Assembly: GCA_028710415.1 (NCBI GenBank)
Contig: JAQTUE010000025.1
Span: forward strand, 1-64,000
DNA: 64,000 nucleotides
Source of the DNA: Paludibacter sp.
GTDB taxonomy: Bacteria > Bacteroidota > Bacteroidia > Bacteroidales > Paludibacteraceae
Direction of reading: 5' to 3'
Every line of letters begins with the position of its first letter. Within the stretch, counting starts at the first letter, position 1. The position numbers were made by a program, and so were the translations under genes. Positions 35,150 to 43,541 of this stretch are shown here, one piece after another. Below the pieces are notes generated by a model. That model was not told where the DNA came from and made no database searches. It was given only the letters and a program-made list of their open reading frames with translations.

Positions 35150-35563
35150 CTAGGTTAAGAATCTTTTTTTATTTTCGGGTGTTGGTAAATAGCAGGAAGT
35201 CCGCTTTCCAAATATCGCATAGCGTTTTTTTGATATAAATTGATAGAATCTATCCCGTAAAGGCTTGGGAATTAATTTTAATACTCCAACCATTACACGG
35301 CTGCCACCAAGTTCCCTGAGAATTTCCAATACTGCGGATGATTCCGTGAAAATCTCATTCCGTTGTATATAAACGATGGTTTTTAGGGAGTTATTGTTCA
35401 AGCCTACTTTCTTTAGTAGTCCCTGTCCAATTTCTGACTGTATGGATGCAAACCTGAACTTCATTTCTTTATCATGCCGAATCAAAAACTGAACCCACCC
35501 ACAGCAGAAATTGCAGATTCCATCAAACAGGATTACCGGAAATTCATTCATATTAAATTCCAT
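35150..35563 (-). CDS. DCC family thiol-disulfide oxidoreductase-like protein
   Basis: A 137-residue DUF393 protein. It begins with FPVILFDGICNFCCGWVQFL, where the D-x-x-C-x-x-C motif gives the family its name, followed by RFASIQSEIGQGLL and AVLEILRELGG. Such proteins resemble thioredoxin-fold oxidoreductases, with largely unknown partners. It lies between PBP1A and metK on the same strand without tight spacing, so it is probably transcribed separately. Confidence 0.9.
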   Translation of the reverse strand: MEFNMNEFPVILFDGICNFCCGWVQFLIRHDKEMKFRFASIQSEIGQGLLKKVGLNNNSLKTIVYIQRNEIFTESSAVLEILRELGGSRVMVGVLKLIPKPLRDRFYQFISKKRYAIFGKRTSCYLPTPENKKRFLT

Positions 35564-35609
35564 ATCCCTTAGAACGAATGAAATATGCAGAATGTTTTAA
35601 ATACATGAA

Positions 35610-35640
35610 AAAGCCCTGTTTACAATGTAAACCGGGCTTT
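35610..35640 (-). terminator. Terminator of metK
   Basis: On the minus strand AAAGCCCGGTTTACA pairs with TGTAAACAGGGCTTT, followed by T5. It lies about 80 bases beyond the metK stop. Confidence 0.8.
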
Positions 35641-35647
35641 CACTATC

Positions 35648-35715
35648 TTTAATTCCAAAGTTTTTGATCTTTTGTCTTTTGTCTTGACTCTTGGATCTTG
35701 ACTCTTGAAACTTAA
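35648..35715. repeat. TTTTGTC and GACTCTTG word repeat at the metK stop
   Basis: Words CTTTTGTCTTTTGTC and CTTGACTCTTGGATCTTGAC run to within a few bases of the metK stop codon (35719, minus). Read on the minus strand the words are CAAGACAAAAGAC-like, akin to the repeat after ftsX. Confidence 0.75.
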
Positions 35716-35718
35716 TCC

Positions 35719-37002
35719 CTACAATCCAAATTCTGCTTTGATGTCAGCAACTTTGTCTGTTTTTTCCCAGGTAAACAATTCTACAGTCTGGGTAAAATCT
35801 TTTCCATTACCATCTTTGAAACTTTTGGTTTTTGTTTCAGGTGTCCGTCCCATGTGACCATAAGATGCTGTTTCTTTATAGATTGGATTACGAAGTTTTA
35901 GACGGTCCTCAATGGCTTTTGGGCGCATGTCGAACAGTTTTTCAATCTTCGTGGCGATATCACCATCACTAAGTTTTACTTGTGCTGTACCGTATGTGTT
36001 TACATACAGGTTCATAGGTTTTGCAACACCAATGGCATAAGCAACCTGTACCAGTACTTCGTTGGCAAGGCCGGCAGCCACAATGTTTTTGGCAATGTGA
36101 CGGGCTGCATAAGCTGCCGAACGGTCTACTTTCGAAGGATCTTTCCCTGAAAAAGCACCACCGCCGTGAGCACCTTTGCCACCATAAGTGTCAACTATTA
36201 TCTTACGTCCTGTTAATCCTGTATCTCCATGAGGTCCTCCGATGACGAATTTTCCGGTTGGATTTACGTGTAATACAAAATCATCCTTGATAAGCTGTGC
36301 AAATTGTTCGTCCAAAGCTTTAACACGTAGAATCAATATAGTCCTGACATCTTCTTTAATGATAGCCAGCATTTCTTCGTCGTTTGCAGCAGTAGGTTTT
36401 GCATTATGTGCCGGGTGAACCATATCGTCATGTTGAGTAGATACAACAATCGTATGAACCTTTACGGGCTGGTTGTTGTCATCGTACTCAATGGTAACCT
36501 GTGATTTTGAATCGGGACGCAGGTAAGTCATTTGAGTGCCTTCCTTGCGGATAGCAGCCAGTTCCTGTACCAATGCGTGTGAAAGGTCTAATGCCATTGG
36601 CATTAGGTTTTTAGTCTCATTACAGGCATACCCAAACATCATTCCCTGGTCGCCGGCACCTTGTTCCATGGGCTCTGCACGTTCAACTCCCTGGTTGATA
36701 TCAGCCGATTGCTCATGGATTGAAGAGAAGATACCACAGGCATCACCGCTAAACATCAATTCGCCTTTGGTATAGCCGATTTCGTTAATTACTTCACGGG
36801 CCACCGATTGTACATCGACATAGGCTGACGTTTTTACTTCACCTGCCAAAACAACCTGGCCGGTGGTTACTAATGTTTCGCAAGCTACTTTTGAGTTTGC
36901 ATCCTGTGCCAGGAAGTTATCCAGTAAGGCATCGGAGATTTGATCGGCTACTTTGTCAGGATGACCTTCTGAAACCGATTCAGATGAAAATAAATATCCC
37001 AT
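35719..37002 (-). CDS. metK: S-adenosylmethionine synthetase
   Basis: A 427-residue MetK that makes SAM from methionine and ATP. Motifs are SVSEGHPDKVADQISDA (about 8-24), GAGDQGMMFGYA (about 116-127), GGPHGDTGLTGRKIIVDTYGG and GGGAFSGKDPSKVDRSAAYAARHIAKNIV. The length (vs about 385 in E. coli) is usual for the Bacteroidetes form. The leader of about 220 bases carries a SAM-II-like riboswitch directly after the promoter, which would switch the gene off when SAM is plentiful. Confidence 0.97.
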   Translation of the reverse strand: MGYLFSSESVSEGHPDKVADQISDALLDNFLAQDANSKVACETLVTTGQVVLAGEVKTSAYVDVQSVAREVINEIGYTKGELMFSGDACGIFSSIHEQSADINQGVERAEPMEQGAGDQGMMFGYACNETKNLMPMALDLSHALVQELAAIRKEGTQMTYLRPDSKSQVTIEYDDNNQPVKVHTIVVSTQHDDMVHPAHNAKPTAANDEEMLAIIKEDVRTILILRVKALDEQFAQLIKDDFVLHVNPTGKFVIGGPHGDTGLTGRKIIVDTYGGKGAHGGGAFSGKDPSKVDRSAAYAARHIAKNIVAAGLANEVLVQVAYAIGVAKPMNLYVNTYGTAQVKLSDGDIATKIEKLFDMRPKAIEDRLKLRNPIYKETASYGHMGRTPETKTKSFKDGNGKDFTQTVELFTWEKTDKVADIKAEFGL

Positions 37003-37165
37003 AATGTTTTTAATTTACAATTCTACAATTTACAAATTCCAATTGCCTTGATGCGCAAATTGAATCAGTCAATGTAAAACTAATTTACATGAATTTATAA
37101 TTAACAATTGAATGTAAATACGTGGCAGGGATAGTAAGAGGACTTTGAATTGGGCAGAAAAGAGG

Positions 37166-37218
37166 TTGCGATTTAGCATTTTTTTCTGTGGTTGCAAGCA
37201 GTCCAAATCTCTCCACAT
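37166..37218 (-). ncRNA. SAM-II-like riboswitch in the metK leader
   Basis: On the minus strand the stem TGTGG (37217-37213) and CCACA (37191-37187) encloses a loop with GATTTGGACTG and TTGCAA. It is followed by an A-rich stretch and ATGCTAAA (about 37179-37172). The order GATTT - TTGCAA - stem - AAATG(..)GCTAAA is the core of the SAM-II (SAM-alpha) pseudoknot class, known from Alphaproteobacteria and Bacteroidetes before methionine and SAM genes. The position before metK fits. Pairing of the 3' pseudoknot part is not proven by eye. Confidence 0.75.
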
Positions 37219-37229
37219 TTATTACGTCA

Positions 37230-37259
37230 CAAAAGTACAGAAACTATTTTAATTGGCAA
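37230..37259 (-). promoter_or_regulatory. Promoter of metK
   Basis: TTG (37259-37257), exactly 19 bases, then TACTTTTG (37237-37230) on the minus strand. Transcription would start within about ten bases of the SAM-II-like aptamer. Confidence 0.82.
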
Positions 37260-37350
37260 AATATATTTTTTTGATAAAGCAGTGACAGGCCACTGTCTGT
37301 CACTGCCATCATTCTAATAATACCTTCTTTAATAAGGATATTAATCAGGT

Positions 37351-37785
37351 TTAAGCATTTGCCATCATTTGAGAAGTTTGCCTGATACCTGTTTTTAAGT
37401 AGGCTTTCATGGGAGTCCAGTAAAATTGTTTCCAGCCATGTTTCAGACTTTCCACATTATTTTCCGGTACCCCGTGTTGTGTGAAAGTAAGTTGAGTTTT
37501 ATCACCTTCCTGTTTAAAATGGAATGTGCAGATGGAGTAATGGTCTTCCGGCCACCCTTCTTCCTTGAAATTCCAGGCTTGTACTATTTTTTCACCTTCA
37601 ATCAATTCAATATTATAGCCGTGGCAATAACCATCAAATACATCAAATTTACCTTTTACTTTTTTACTCATAATGACTTTAGATCCTGTAAAAGCCGAAT
37701 GTTTCTTTTGCTCCATGATCAAATCGTATACTTTCTGGGCAGGGGCATCAAATGTCACTGTTTGTCTGATTGATTTCGTTTCCAT
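37351..37785 (-). CDS. SRPBCC (AHSA1-like) domain protein
   Basis: A 144-residue START-like protein. Family elements are IRQTVTFDAPAQKVYDLIMEQKKHSAFTGSK at the N-terminus, FDVFDGYCHGYNIELIEGEKIVQAWNFKEEGWPEDHYSICTFHF in the middle and a C-terminal helix HGWKQFYWTPMKAYL. Such proteins bind a hydrophobic ligand or act as Hsp90-cochaperone-like domains; no specific function can be assigned. It is only distantly related to the SRPBCC protein at 11396. It is a monocistronic gene. Confidence 0.88.
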   Translation of the reverse strand: METKSIRQTVTFDAPAQKVYDLIMEQKKHSAFTGSKVIMSKKVKGKFDVFDGYCHGYNIELIEGEKIVQAWNFKEEGWPEDHYSICTFHFKQEGDKTQLTFTQHGVPENNVESLKHGWKQFYWTPMKAYLKTGIRQTSQMMANA

Positions 37786-37928
37786 TGTTTGCTTGATTTA
37801 AAATTATTTTTCACTTAAATAATAAAACAATACCATCCCACTTTTAAAATGTATTTTGTTGAATAATTCAGATATCCGGCTAAATCCATTTTTATTTAAA
37901 TCCTCCGGATCATTATATCCTGAAGAGT

Positions 37929-38321
37929 TTAAGTAGAAACGGTCGTTTTTGGATACTCAAAATTAGTAGTTATTTCCTTTGTTTTAATAGGCCGTACTTC
38001 AATCCTGACTGTGGTTCCGTATTCAAACTCCGGATTCCCTTTTGCAATGGAGATGGCTTCCTCCATGTTTTTTGCCAGGATATGGTAATAACCTACCTGT
38101 ACTTCTTTCTTTTCGTTGAATGGCTCTTCTTTCCAACTGCCACTTTTCCCAGAAATGATGATTCCTTCGCGTACCAGTGGTTGTGCTGAAATTAATTTTT
38201 CCTGTTTCTGAAGGTTCAGGATATACACCTCGCATTTTTTCAGAAATTCATGAAATCTGGACTCCGTCAGATCATCATGATGATTGACCCTGTCGTGGAT
38301 TAGTAACATATACTCTTTCAT
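37929..38321 (-). CDS. YciI-like (YCII-related) protein
   Basis: A 130-residue protein of the YCII-related/DGPF fold. KEYMLLIHDRVNHHDDLTESRF and a later EVQVGYYHILAKNMEEAISIAKGNPEFEYGTTVRIEVRPI are the two halves typical of YciI-like proteins, some of which act on small ring substrates. Met at 38321 (MKEYMLLIHD) is the natural start; the frame extends upstream without family resemblance. Function unknown. Confidence 0.87.
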   Translation of the reverse strand: MKEYMLLIHDRVNHHDDLTESRFHEFLKKCEVYILNLQKQEKLISAQPLVREGIIISGKSGSWKEEPFNEKKEVQVGYYHILAKNMEEAISIAKGNPEFEYGTTVRIEVRPIKTKEITTNFEYPKTTVST

Positions 38322-38553
38322 AATTCTATTCTTTTTTAAGTTTAGATAAAAGTATTTATTCCAGGTATGCCATTGAGAACATAAAAACAAGATTCAAAAT
38401 GAAATGTTTTTTAAATACATATAGTTTAAGTTATTGAACGATATAGTTGACACAATAAACAGAAGTAATACAAAGAATTTAATGAGCTGTTTTGCGGTCC
38501 GGGCCTCGACCTCAAACCTTTTAAAGAGTGCATTTTATCCGATTGATGAATGC

Positions 38554-39369
38554 TTATTTCAATCCCAATTCCTTGAAAAACTTCTTCATGTCGTTCCACG
38601 AATTCATATCCGCAGTTTTATTATATTCAATTGGCATATTGAATTTTTTGCCATTCTCGGTAGACATTGGATTGGTGAATGCATGCGTTGCATTCGGATA
38701 GGCAATAAAAGTATACTGAGCGCCTATCGAATCCATTTGGTGCTTAAACATAGCCACGTCATCCTGGCTAATAAATTTATCACCGCCTCCATGGCACACC
38801 AGGATTTTGGCTTTCAATAAGTCCTTATTTGCCGGCACTCCTTTCAGCCCGCCGTGGAAACTTACCACGCCTTTAAAGTCCGTCCCCATTTTGGCAGCAT
38901 TCAATACCACCGAGCCTCCAAAACAATATCCGATCGCTAAAATATTTTTAGGATCAGTTTGTTTGAATTCTTTTATTTTATCCACAGCAGCATCAACGAG
39001 TGTCTTTGAAAGCTTGGGGTTGCTGTAGAAAGCAGCTGTGTAAGCCTGTGCTTCTGTTGGATTAGTTGCCACCTTGCCATTGCCAAACATGTCAACTGCC
39101 AATGCGATGTATCCAAGCTTTGCCAGTTGGGTTGCCCGCATTTTAGGATATGCGTTCAATCCCCACCATTCGTGCACCACCAATACAGCCGGACGTTTTC
39201 CTTTCAGGTTTTCATCATAAGCCACAAAACCCTTGTAAACAGTCCCGTCAACCGTATACGATATGTTTTCTTCCTTAATCTTCGGACCTTTGGTTTTATC
39301 TCCAAAACTCGTATTAATTGCAGCCATAATTATCAGGATTAAATAGGGTATGAAATTTCTGGTTTTCAT
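38554..39369 (-). CDS. Secreted dienelactone hydrolase family protein
   Basis: A 271-residue alpha/beta hydrolase with an N-terminal signal peptide (FIPYLILIIMAAINTSFG). VLVVHEWWGLNAYPKMRATQLAKLGY and the nucleophile region AIGYCFGGSVVL (Cys, as in dienelactone hydrolases) identify the family. The Asp (around DKFISQDD) and His (YPNATHAFTN) of the triad follow in order. The substrate is unknown and the export signal suggests a periplasmic ester. Confidence 0.92.
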   Translation of the reverse strand: MKTRNFIPYLILIIMAAINTSFGDKTKGPKIKEENISYTVDGTVYKGFVAYDENLKGKRPAVLVVHEWWGLNAYPKMRATQLAKLGYIALAVDMFGNGKVATNPTEAQAYTAAFYSNPKLSKTLVDAAVDKIKEFKQTDPKNILAIGYCFGGSVVLNAAKMGTDFKGVVSFHGGLKGVPANKDLLKAKILVCHGGGDKFISQDDVAMFKHQMDSIGAQYTFIAYPNATHAFTNPMSTENGKKFNMPIEYNKTADMNSWNDMKKFFKELGLK

Positions 39370-39603
39370 TGTCTTGAGTGTTTTAAAATGAATACTAGTG
39401 AATTTCTATCCTAACAAAAAGGACACTGAAAAGTTCATTAGCGGACAGTTGGCGTTCTTCCATTTAATCCGGTTTTGTATTTTTACATCCTGTCTTGTCC
39501 GTATATTCAAATGCCAAAATTTATCCTTAGACTTGGAAATAAAAGGCTCCGGAATTAATTTGAATACTGTTGAATTTTCGTCTTTACTTTGTCTAAGTTT
39601 AAA

Positions 39604-39692
39604 GGGGGTTCAGTTAGGGTTTCGTTAGGGTTTCGTTAGGGTTCAGTTAGGGTAAGGATAGGTAAACCTCACTGAACCCTCACTGAACCCCC
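39604..39692. repeat. GTTAGGGTTTC tandem repeats with inverted arms
   Basis: Four to five copies of GTTAGGGTT(TC) or CAGTTAGGGT lie on the left; CACTGAACCCT words lie on the right. Outer arms GGGGTTCAGTTAGGGTT and AACCCTCACTGAACCCC pair with one mismatch, making a possible large hairpin. Confidence 0.85.
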
Positions 39693-39823
39693 TCTCAACC
39701 CTCTTTGAACAGTCTCTGTACAGTGACTGAGTAATGAATTTGTCACGAATTTTACAAACAAGAAACTGTTGCAGAATACAGTTGATTTCATTAATTTATA
39801 GAATTTTAAACTAAGAAGAAAAA

Positions 39824-39862
39824 AACAGAGGTTGAATTTCATAGTGAAATTCAACCTCTGTT
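39824..39862. terminator. Perfect hairpin
   Basis: AACAGAGGTTGAATTTCA (39824-39841) and TGAAATTCAACCTCTGTT (39845-39862) pair perfectly around a 3-base loop. It lies downstream of the nitroreductase-like operon (minus strand) and is followed on that strand by T-rich sequence. Confidence 0.88.
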
Positions 39863-40003
39863 CTATTTATACTATTCAGGGATTAACCTCTGATATTATT
39901 CAACGATTTCGAATAATACTAATTTGCTTATAATCATTTGTTTTAGTCCTGGACAAGTATGTTATCTGTTGTTATATCATTAAATACTACCCACTGGAAG
40001 TCC

Positions 40004-40639
40004 TCAGGCAATCTCAGTTACAAACTTTTCTTTTGGATTACGAACTTTTTTCAGGTTAACCAGCCAGTCATTGGCTTCATCGCGATAACCAATGGGCAAC
40101 AGGGTGACACTTTTTAATCCTTTTTCCTTCAGATGGAGCAATTCATCCACTTCTTCGTTAATAAATCCTTCCATTGGGGTGCTATCCACTTTCAGGCTTG
40201 CTGCTTCAGCCATGGCAAAAGCGAAGGCGATATAAGCCTGCCGTGCGGTATGGGCGGAATTCACTTCTGCCGGCCTGTCCAGGTACATGCTTTTTAGCCT
40301 GTCTGTATATGCCTGATAGCGATCGGCAGGTTGTTCCCTGCCAGTCGTAGTAAGGGCATAAATCTGGTCAATACGTTCGGCAGTGTAGTTGTCCCAGGCG
40401 GCAAATACCAATAAATGGGAGCAGTCAGCCACAATTTCCTGACCATGGGCACTGGTAACAATTTTGTTTTTCAGTTCCTGGTTGGTAATGACAAATACTT
40501 CGAAAGGCTGTAACCCTGATGAAGTGGGTGCCAGGCGTGTTGCTTCCACAATTTTATCTACCAGCTCCTGATCTACTTTTTTAGAAGGATCATATTTTTT
40601 AGTGGCATAACGCCATTTAAGTGCATCTAATATCTCCAT
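40004..40639 (-). CDS. Nitroreductase-like NAD(P)H oxidoreductase
   Basis: A 211-residue flavoprotein of the NfsB-type nitroreductase family. FMN-binding parts include LKWRYATKKYDPSKKVDQELVDKIVEATRLAPTSSGLQPFEVFVI and the C-terminal LHLKEKGLKSVTLLPIGYRDEANDWL. It reduces quinone- or nitro-type compounds with NAD(P)H by analogy. It is a paralogue of the gene at 40780-41406 and lies 141 bases downstream of it on the same strand, with a TetR regulator upstream. Confidence 0.92.
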   Translation of the reverse strand: MEILDALKWRYATKKYDPSKKVDQELVDKIVEATRLAPTSSGLQPFEVFVITNQELKNKIVTSAHGQEIVADCSHLLVFAAWDNYTAERIDQIYALTTTGREQPADRYQAYTDRLKSMYLDRPAEVNSAHTARQAYIAFAFAMAEAASLKVDSTPMEGFINEEVDELLHLKEKGLKSVTLLPIGYRDEANDWLVNLKKVRNPKEKFVTEIA

Positions 40640-40779
40640 TATTTAATTTTTATGATTGTGTTGGATTCAGAACCCTGAATGTAACAGTTGAATTTGTATG
40701 TTCTTTAAAAGTAACCCGAAAGATGGTTGACCTCTGGAGGGTATTCTCATTCCCAGTAACTGGGAGGCCCGATGGTTGA

Positions 40780-41406
40780 TTATTTGAATTCGAACAAGGC
40801 ACTTTTGCTTTTTCGTACTTTAGCAGCATGAACCAGATTGTCGTTTGATTCATCACGATAACCAAGGGTTAGTATTGTTGTAGATCCCAGGTTTTGTTCT
40901 GCCAGTCCAAGTACTTTATCCAAAGCTTCGGTGCTGAATCCCTCCATAGGAGTTGCATCCACATCTTCATTCGTTGCAGCAACGATTCCAACGCCGAAAG
41001 CAATATAGGCCTGGCGTGCAGTCCATACAAAGTTTTGTTCGGGAGTTCCTGCAACAATGCCATCAAATGCAGCACGGAATCCGGCCAATGCATCAACCGG
41101 TATGTCCCTGGTTGTAGCAATCAGATTCATGTAATCATTCACTTGTTCAGCGCTTATATTTTTACTAGCTGCAAATACCAGTACATGCGATGCTTCCTTA
41201 ATCTGAGGTTGCTGGCATGCTTCGTTGAAAATTCGTTCTTTTAATGCCGGGTCTTCCACCACAATTACCTTAAAAGCCTGCAATCCGAAGGAAGTTGGTG
41301 CCAGTCGTATGGCTTCCAGTATTCTGTCTATTTTTTCCTGTGGAACTTTGGTTCCGTTCATTCTTTTGGTGGCATACCGCCAGTTGAGTTTGTCTATTAA
41401 AGTCAT
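40780..41406 (-). CDS. Nitroreductase-like NAD(P)H oxidoreductase
   Basis: A 208-residue paralogue of the downstream gene with the same layout (LNWRYATKRMNGTKVPQEKIDRILEAIRLAPTSFGLQAFKVIVV at the start, STTILTLGYRDESNDNLVHAAKVRKSK near the end). Clear but partial identity shows an old duplication. A 16-base palindrome upstream at 41461-41476 repeats the one before the TetR gene, so both are probably controlled by that regulator. Likely substrates are quinones or nitro compounds. Confidence 0.92.
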   Translation of the reverse strand: MTLIDKLNWRYATKRMNGTKVPQEKIDRILEAIRLAPTSFGLQAFKVIVVEDPALKERIFNEACQQPQIKEASHVLVFAASKNISAEQVNDYMNLIATTRDIPVDALAGFRAAFDGIVAGTPEQNFVWTARQAYIAFGVGIVAATNEDVDATPMEGFSTEALDKVLGLAEQNLGSTTILTLGYRDESNDNLVHAAKVRKSKSALFEFK

Positions 41407-41460
41407 AATTTTGTATTTTTTGTCTGTTTATTATTTACGTTTCTGGTATAACAATCATAA

Positions 41461-41476
41461 ATGAATGATTGTTCAT
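41461..41476. promoter_or_regulatory. Probable TetR operator upstream of the nitroreductase genes
   Basis: ATGAATGATTGTTCAT, an imperfect palindrome (ATGAA N6 TTCAT), lies between the TetR gene and the first nitroreductase-like gene. Its exact reverse complement occurs at 42083-42098. Confidence 0.75.
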
Positions 41477-41496
41477 TATAGATTTAATATTTTGAT

Positions 41497-42069
41497 TTAT
41501 ATACTGACTGCTTTCCATGATGCTTCAAAGATCTGGATTAACTCGTTGGTTGAAAGGGTAGCTCCCAGTGATTTCGATTTCTTGACCATTTGGCTGATCG
41601 GAGCAAAAAGCAGGCTGTATATAATGTCGTTGTGTAATGGTTGAATGAGCTTTGCTGCTTTTGATTGTTCAAAGAGATTCTCGAAAGCAGGGCAGTAATC
41701 ATGATTGTTCTCCTTCTCTATGTGGCCGATCAGCGGACAGTTCGAGAAATTTTCAAGGAAGTTGTATTCTTCCATGTTCTCAATAATGTATTGGTAATGA
41801 TTGAGCCAAATGGTACGGAAAGTGCCTTTTGAGGGAGACAAGTCACTGTCTTCCCGAAAATACGAATGGCCCATCCTGGCTTTAAGGTGGATGAATAGTT
41901 TCTTGATCATATCATCTTTATTCTCAAAATAAAGATAGATGGTAGCTGCCGAAACATCAGCTTCTTTCGCTATTTTCGACATAGAACTACCTTGAAAACC
42001 ATCGTTGTTCACAACTTTGATGGCTGCCCGGTAGATTCTGGTTACTTTGTCTTCATCTTTGATTCTCAT
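41497..42069 (-). CDS. TetR-family transcriptional regulator
   Basis: A 190-residue TetR-type repressor. The HTH is clear: KVTRIYRAAIKVVNNDGFQGSSMSKIAKEADVSAATIYLYFENKDDMIKKLF (about residues 6-57). The C-terminal ligand domain is variable, as usual. Met at 42069 is chosen because the DNA-binding domain begins there. A TATCTTTG box at 42081-42074 (minus) ends only five bases before the ATG. The probable operator lies within its promoter, suggesting self-regulation. It sits upstream of two nitroreductase-like genes in the same direction. Confidence 0.92.
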   Translation of the reverse strand: MRIKDEDKVTRIYRAAIKVVNNDGFQGSSMSKIAKEADVSAATIYLYFENKDDMIKKLFIHLKARMGHSYFREDSDLSPSKGTFRTIWLNHYQYIIENMEEYNFLENFSNCPLIGHIEKENNHDYCPAFENLFEQSKAAKLIQPLHNDIIYSLLFAPISQMVKKSKSLGATLSTNELIQIFEASWKAVSI

Positions 42070-42073
42070 GGTG

Positions 42074-42098
42074 CAAAGATAAATGAACAATCATTCAT
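42074..42098 (-). promoter_or_regulatory. Promoter and probable operator of the TetR gene
   Basis: TATCTTTG (42081-42074) is the -7 box. Directly upstream lies the palindrome at 42083-42098, the reverse complement of that at 41461-41476. The start codon follows the -7 box within five bases, so the transcript is nearly leaderless. Confidence 0.72.
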
Positions 42099-42317
42099 TT
42101 AATCTATGATTTATGTTAAATGTTTCATTCAGAAAAGCTATAGCTTTATAGTTTTAATCTATTTGACTAATTTTACAGAATATATTTATGAAAACAGATA
42201 ATTCTGTTAATCTTATATCCAGTGGAAATAAGTTGAAAAGTATTGGAACAAACAGCATAATTAATAACTATAACTTTACTCTACAAATAGTATTGAAAAG
42301 TTTCTTATCATTGATAT

Positions 42318-43493
42318 ATGGAAAAGACATGGCGGTGGTTTGGCAAAAAGGATCCCATCACGCTCGATATGCTTCGGCAAATTGGAGTGGAAGGAATTGT
42401 AACGGCTTTACATGATGTGCCAAACGGAGAAATATGGACTTTTGATGCCATTTTTGAGTTGAAAACTTATATCGGGAGTTTTGGCTTGCGTTGGTCGGTA
42501 GTCGAAAGTTTGCCGGTATCGGAAAGTATAAAATATGCAGGAGCAGATAGAGATATTTTGATTGATAATTATAAAGTCAGTCTATCAAATCTGGGGAAAG
42601 CCGGCATTAAAACTGTTTGTTACAATTTCATGCCGGTAATCGACTGGATCCGTACCGATTTGGATTATAAATTGCCTGATGGTACATCCACGCTTTATTT
42701 TGATAAAGTCCGTTTTGCTTATTTTGATTGCTATATTTTAAATCGGGCTGGGGCTGCAAATGATTACTCTACCGATGAAATGAAGCAGGTGAATGAACTG
42801 AATAAAACGATAACAGAGGATGAAAAAGCAGAACTGATTAATACCATTATCGTAAAGACACAGGGCTTTGTAAACGAAAACTTTAAAGGCAATGTGCAAA
42901 AACCGGTGGAATTGTTCAATCAATTGCTGGCTCTTTACAAAGGGATAGACAAAAATCAATTGCGGGAGAACCTGAAGTATTTTCTTACATGCGTTATCCC
43001 TACAGCCGAGCAATATGGAATGAAACTTTGCATTCACCCTGATGATCCTCCATTCCCGGTGTTGGGATTGCCGCGTATTGTGGGTAATACGGAAGATATT
43101 GAATGGATACTGAACGCAGTAAAGAGCAACAGCAATGGCTTGACTTTTTGTGCCGGGTCATTAAGTTCCGGATTGCACAATGATGTTCCGGCAATGGCAA
43201 AACAATTTGCTGCACGGACACATTTTGTCCATTTACGAAGTACAGAAGTGTACGAAAATGGCAATTTTATGGAAGCATCGCATCTCGAAGGACGTGGTCA
43301 TTTGGTGGAGTTGGTTCGTATTTTCGAAAAGGAAAAGCCAGGTTTGCCAATGCGGGTCGATCATGGAAAACTGATGCTGGGTGATGGGAATACCAAACAC
43401 AATCCGGGTTATTCATTTTTGGGTAGGATGTTTGCCCTTGCTCAGGTGTCGGGCATACTGGCTGCGGTAGAACACGAAGGAAGTTTGAAGTAA
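42318..43493 (+). CDS. uxuA: Mannonate dehydratase
   Basis: A 391-residue UxuA enzyme that dehydrates D-mannonate to 2-keto-3-deoxygluconate in glucuronate breakdown. Family stretches are MEKTWRWFGKKDPITLDMLRQIGVEGIVTALHDVPNGEIW, YNFMPVIDWIRTDLDYKLPDGTS, MKLCIHPDDPPFPVLGLPRIVGN and the end MRVDHGKLMLGDGNTKHNPGYSFLGRMFALAQVSGI. The His/Cys/Asp metal ligands in the last segments are present. It is followed 48 bases later by a dehydrogenase that probably makes its substrate from fructuronate. Confidence 0.96.
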   Translation: MEKTWRWFGKKDPITLDMLRQIGVEGIVTALHDVPNGEIWTFDAIFELKTYIGSFGLRWSVVESLPVSESIKYAGADRDILIDNYKVSLSNLGKAGIKTVCYNFMPVIDWIRTDLDYKLPDGTSTLYFDKVRFAYFDCYILNRAGAANDYSTDEMKQVNELNKTITEDEKAELINTIIVKTQGFVNENFKGNVQKPVELFNQLLALYKGIDKNQLRENLKYFLTCVIPTAEQYGMKLCIHPDDPPFPVLGLPRIVGNTEDIEWILNAVKSNSNGLTFCAGSLSSGLHNDVPAMAKQFAARTHFVHLRSTEVYENGNFMEASHLEGRGHLVELVRIFEKEKPGLPMRVDHGKLMLGDGNTKHNPGYSFLGRMFALAQVSGILAAVEHEGSLK

Positions 43494-43541
43494 AGATAAG
43501 CATGAAAGTTCTGAATCAGGACTAAAAAATAAAACAAAACA

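Larger units (their letters stand above)
39370..40003. other. Intergenic region with TTAGGGTT-type repeats
   Basis: No supported gene. It contains the repeat block at 39604-39692 and a strong hairpin at 39824-39862. The rest is unremarkable AT-rich sequence. Confidence 0.7.

Noticed and set aside
37280..37305. Hairpin CAGTGACAG/CTGTCACTG as a terminator
   Set aside because: Stem is short and no T-tract follows on either strand in the right place; left unannotated.
38490..38545. Possible tRNA in the GC-richer stretch near CGGTCCGGGCCTCGACC
   Set aside because: No cloverleaf, no T-arm consensus and no acceptor pairing could be drawn.
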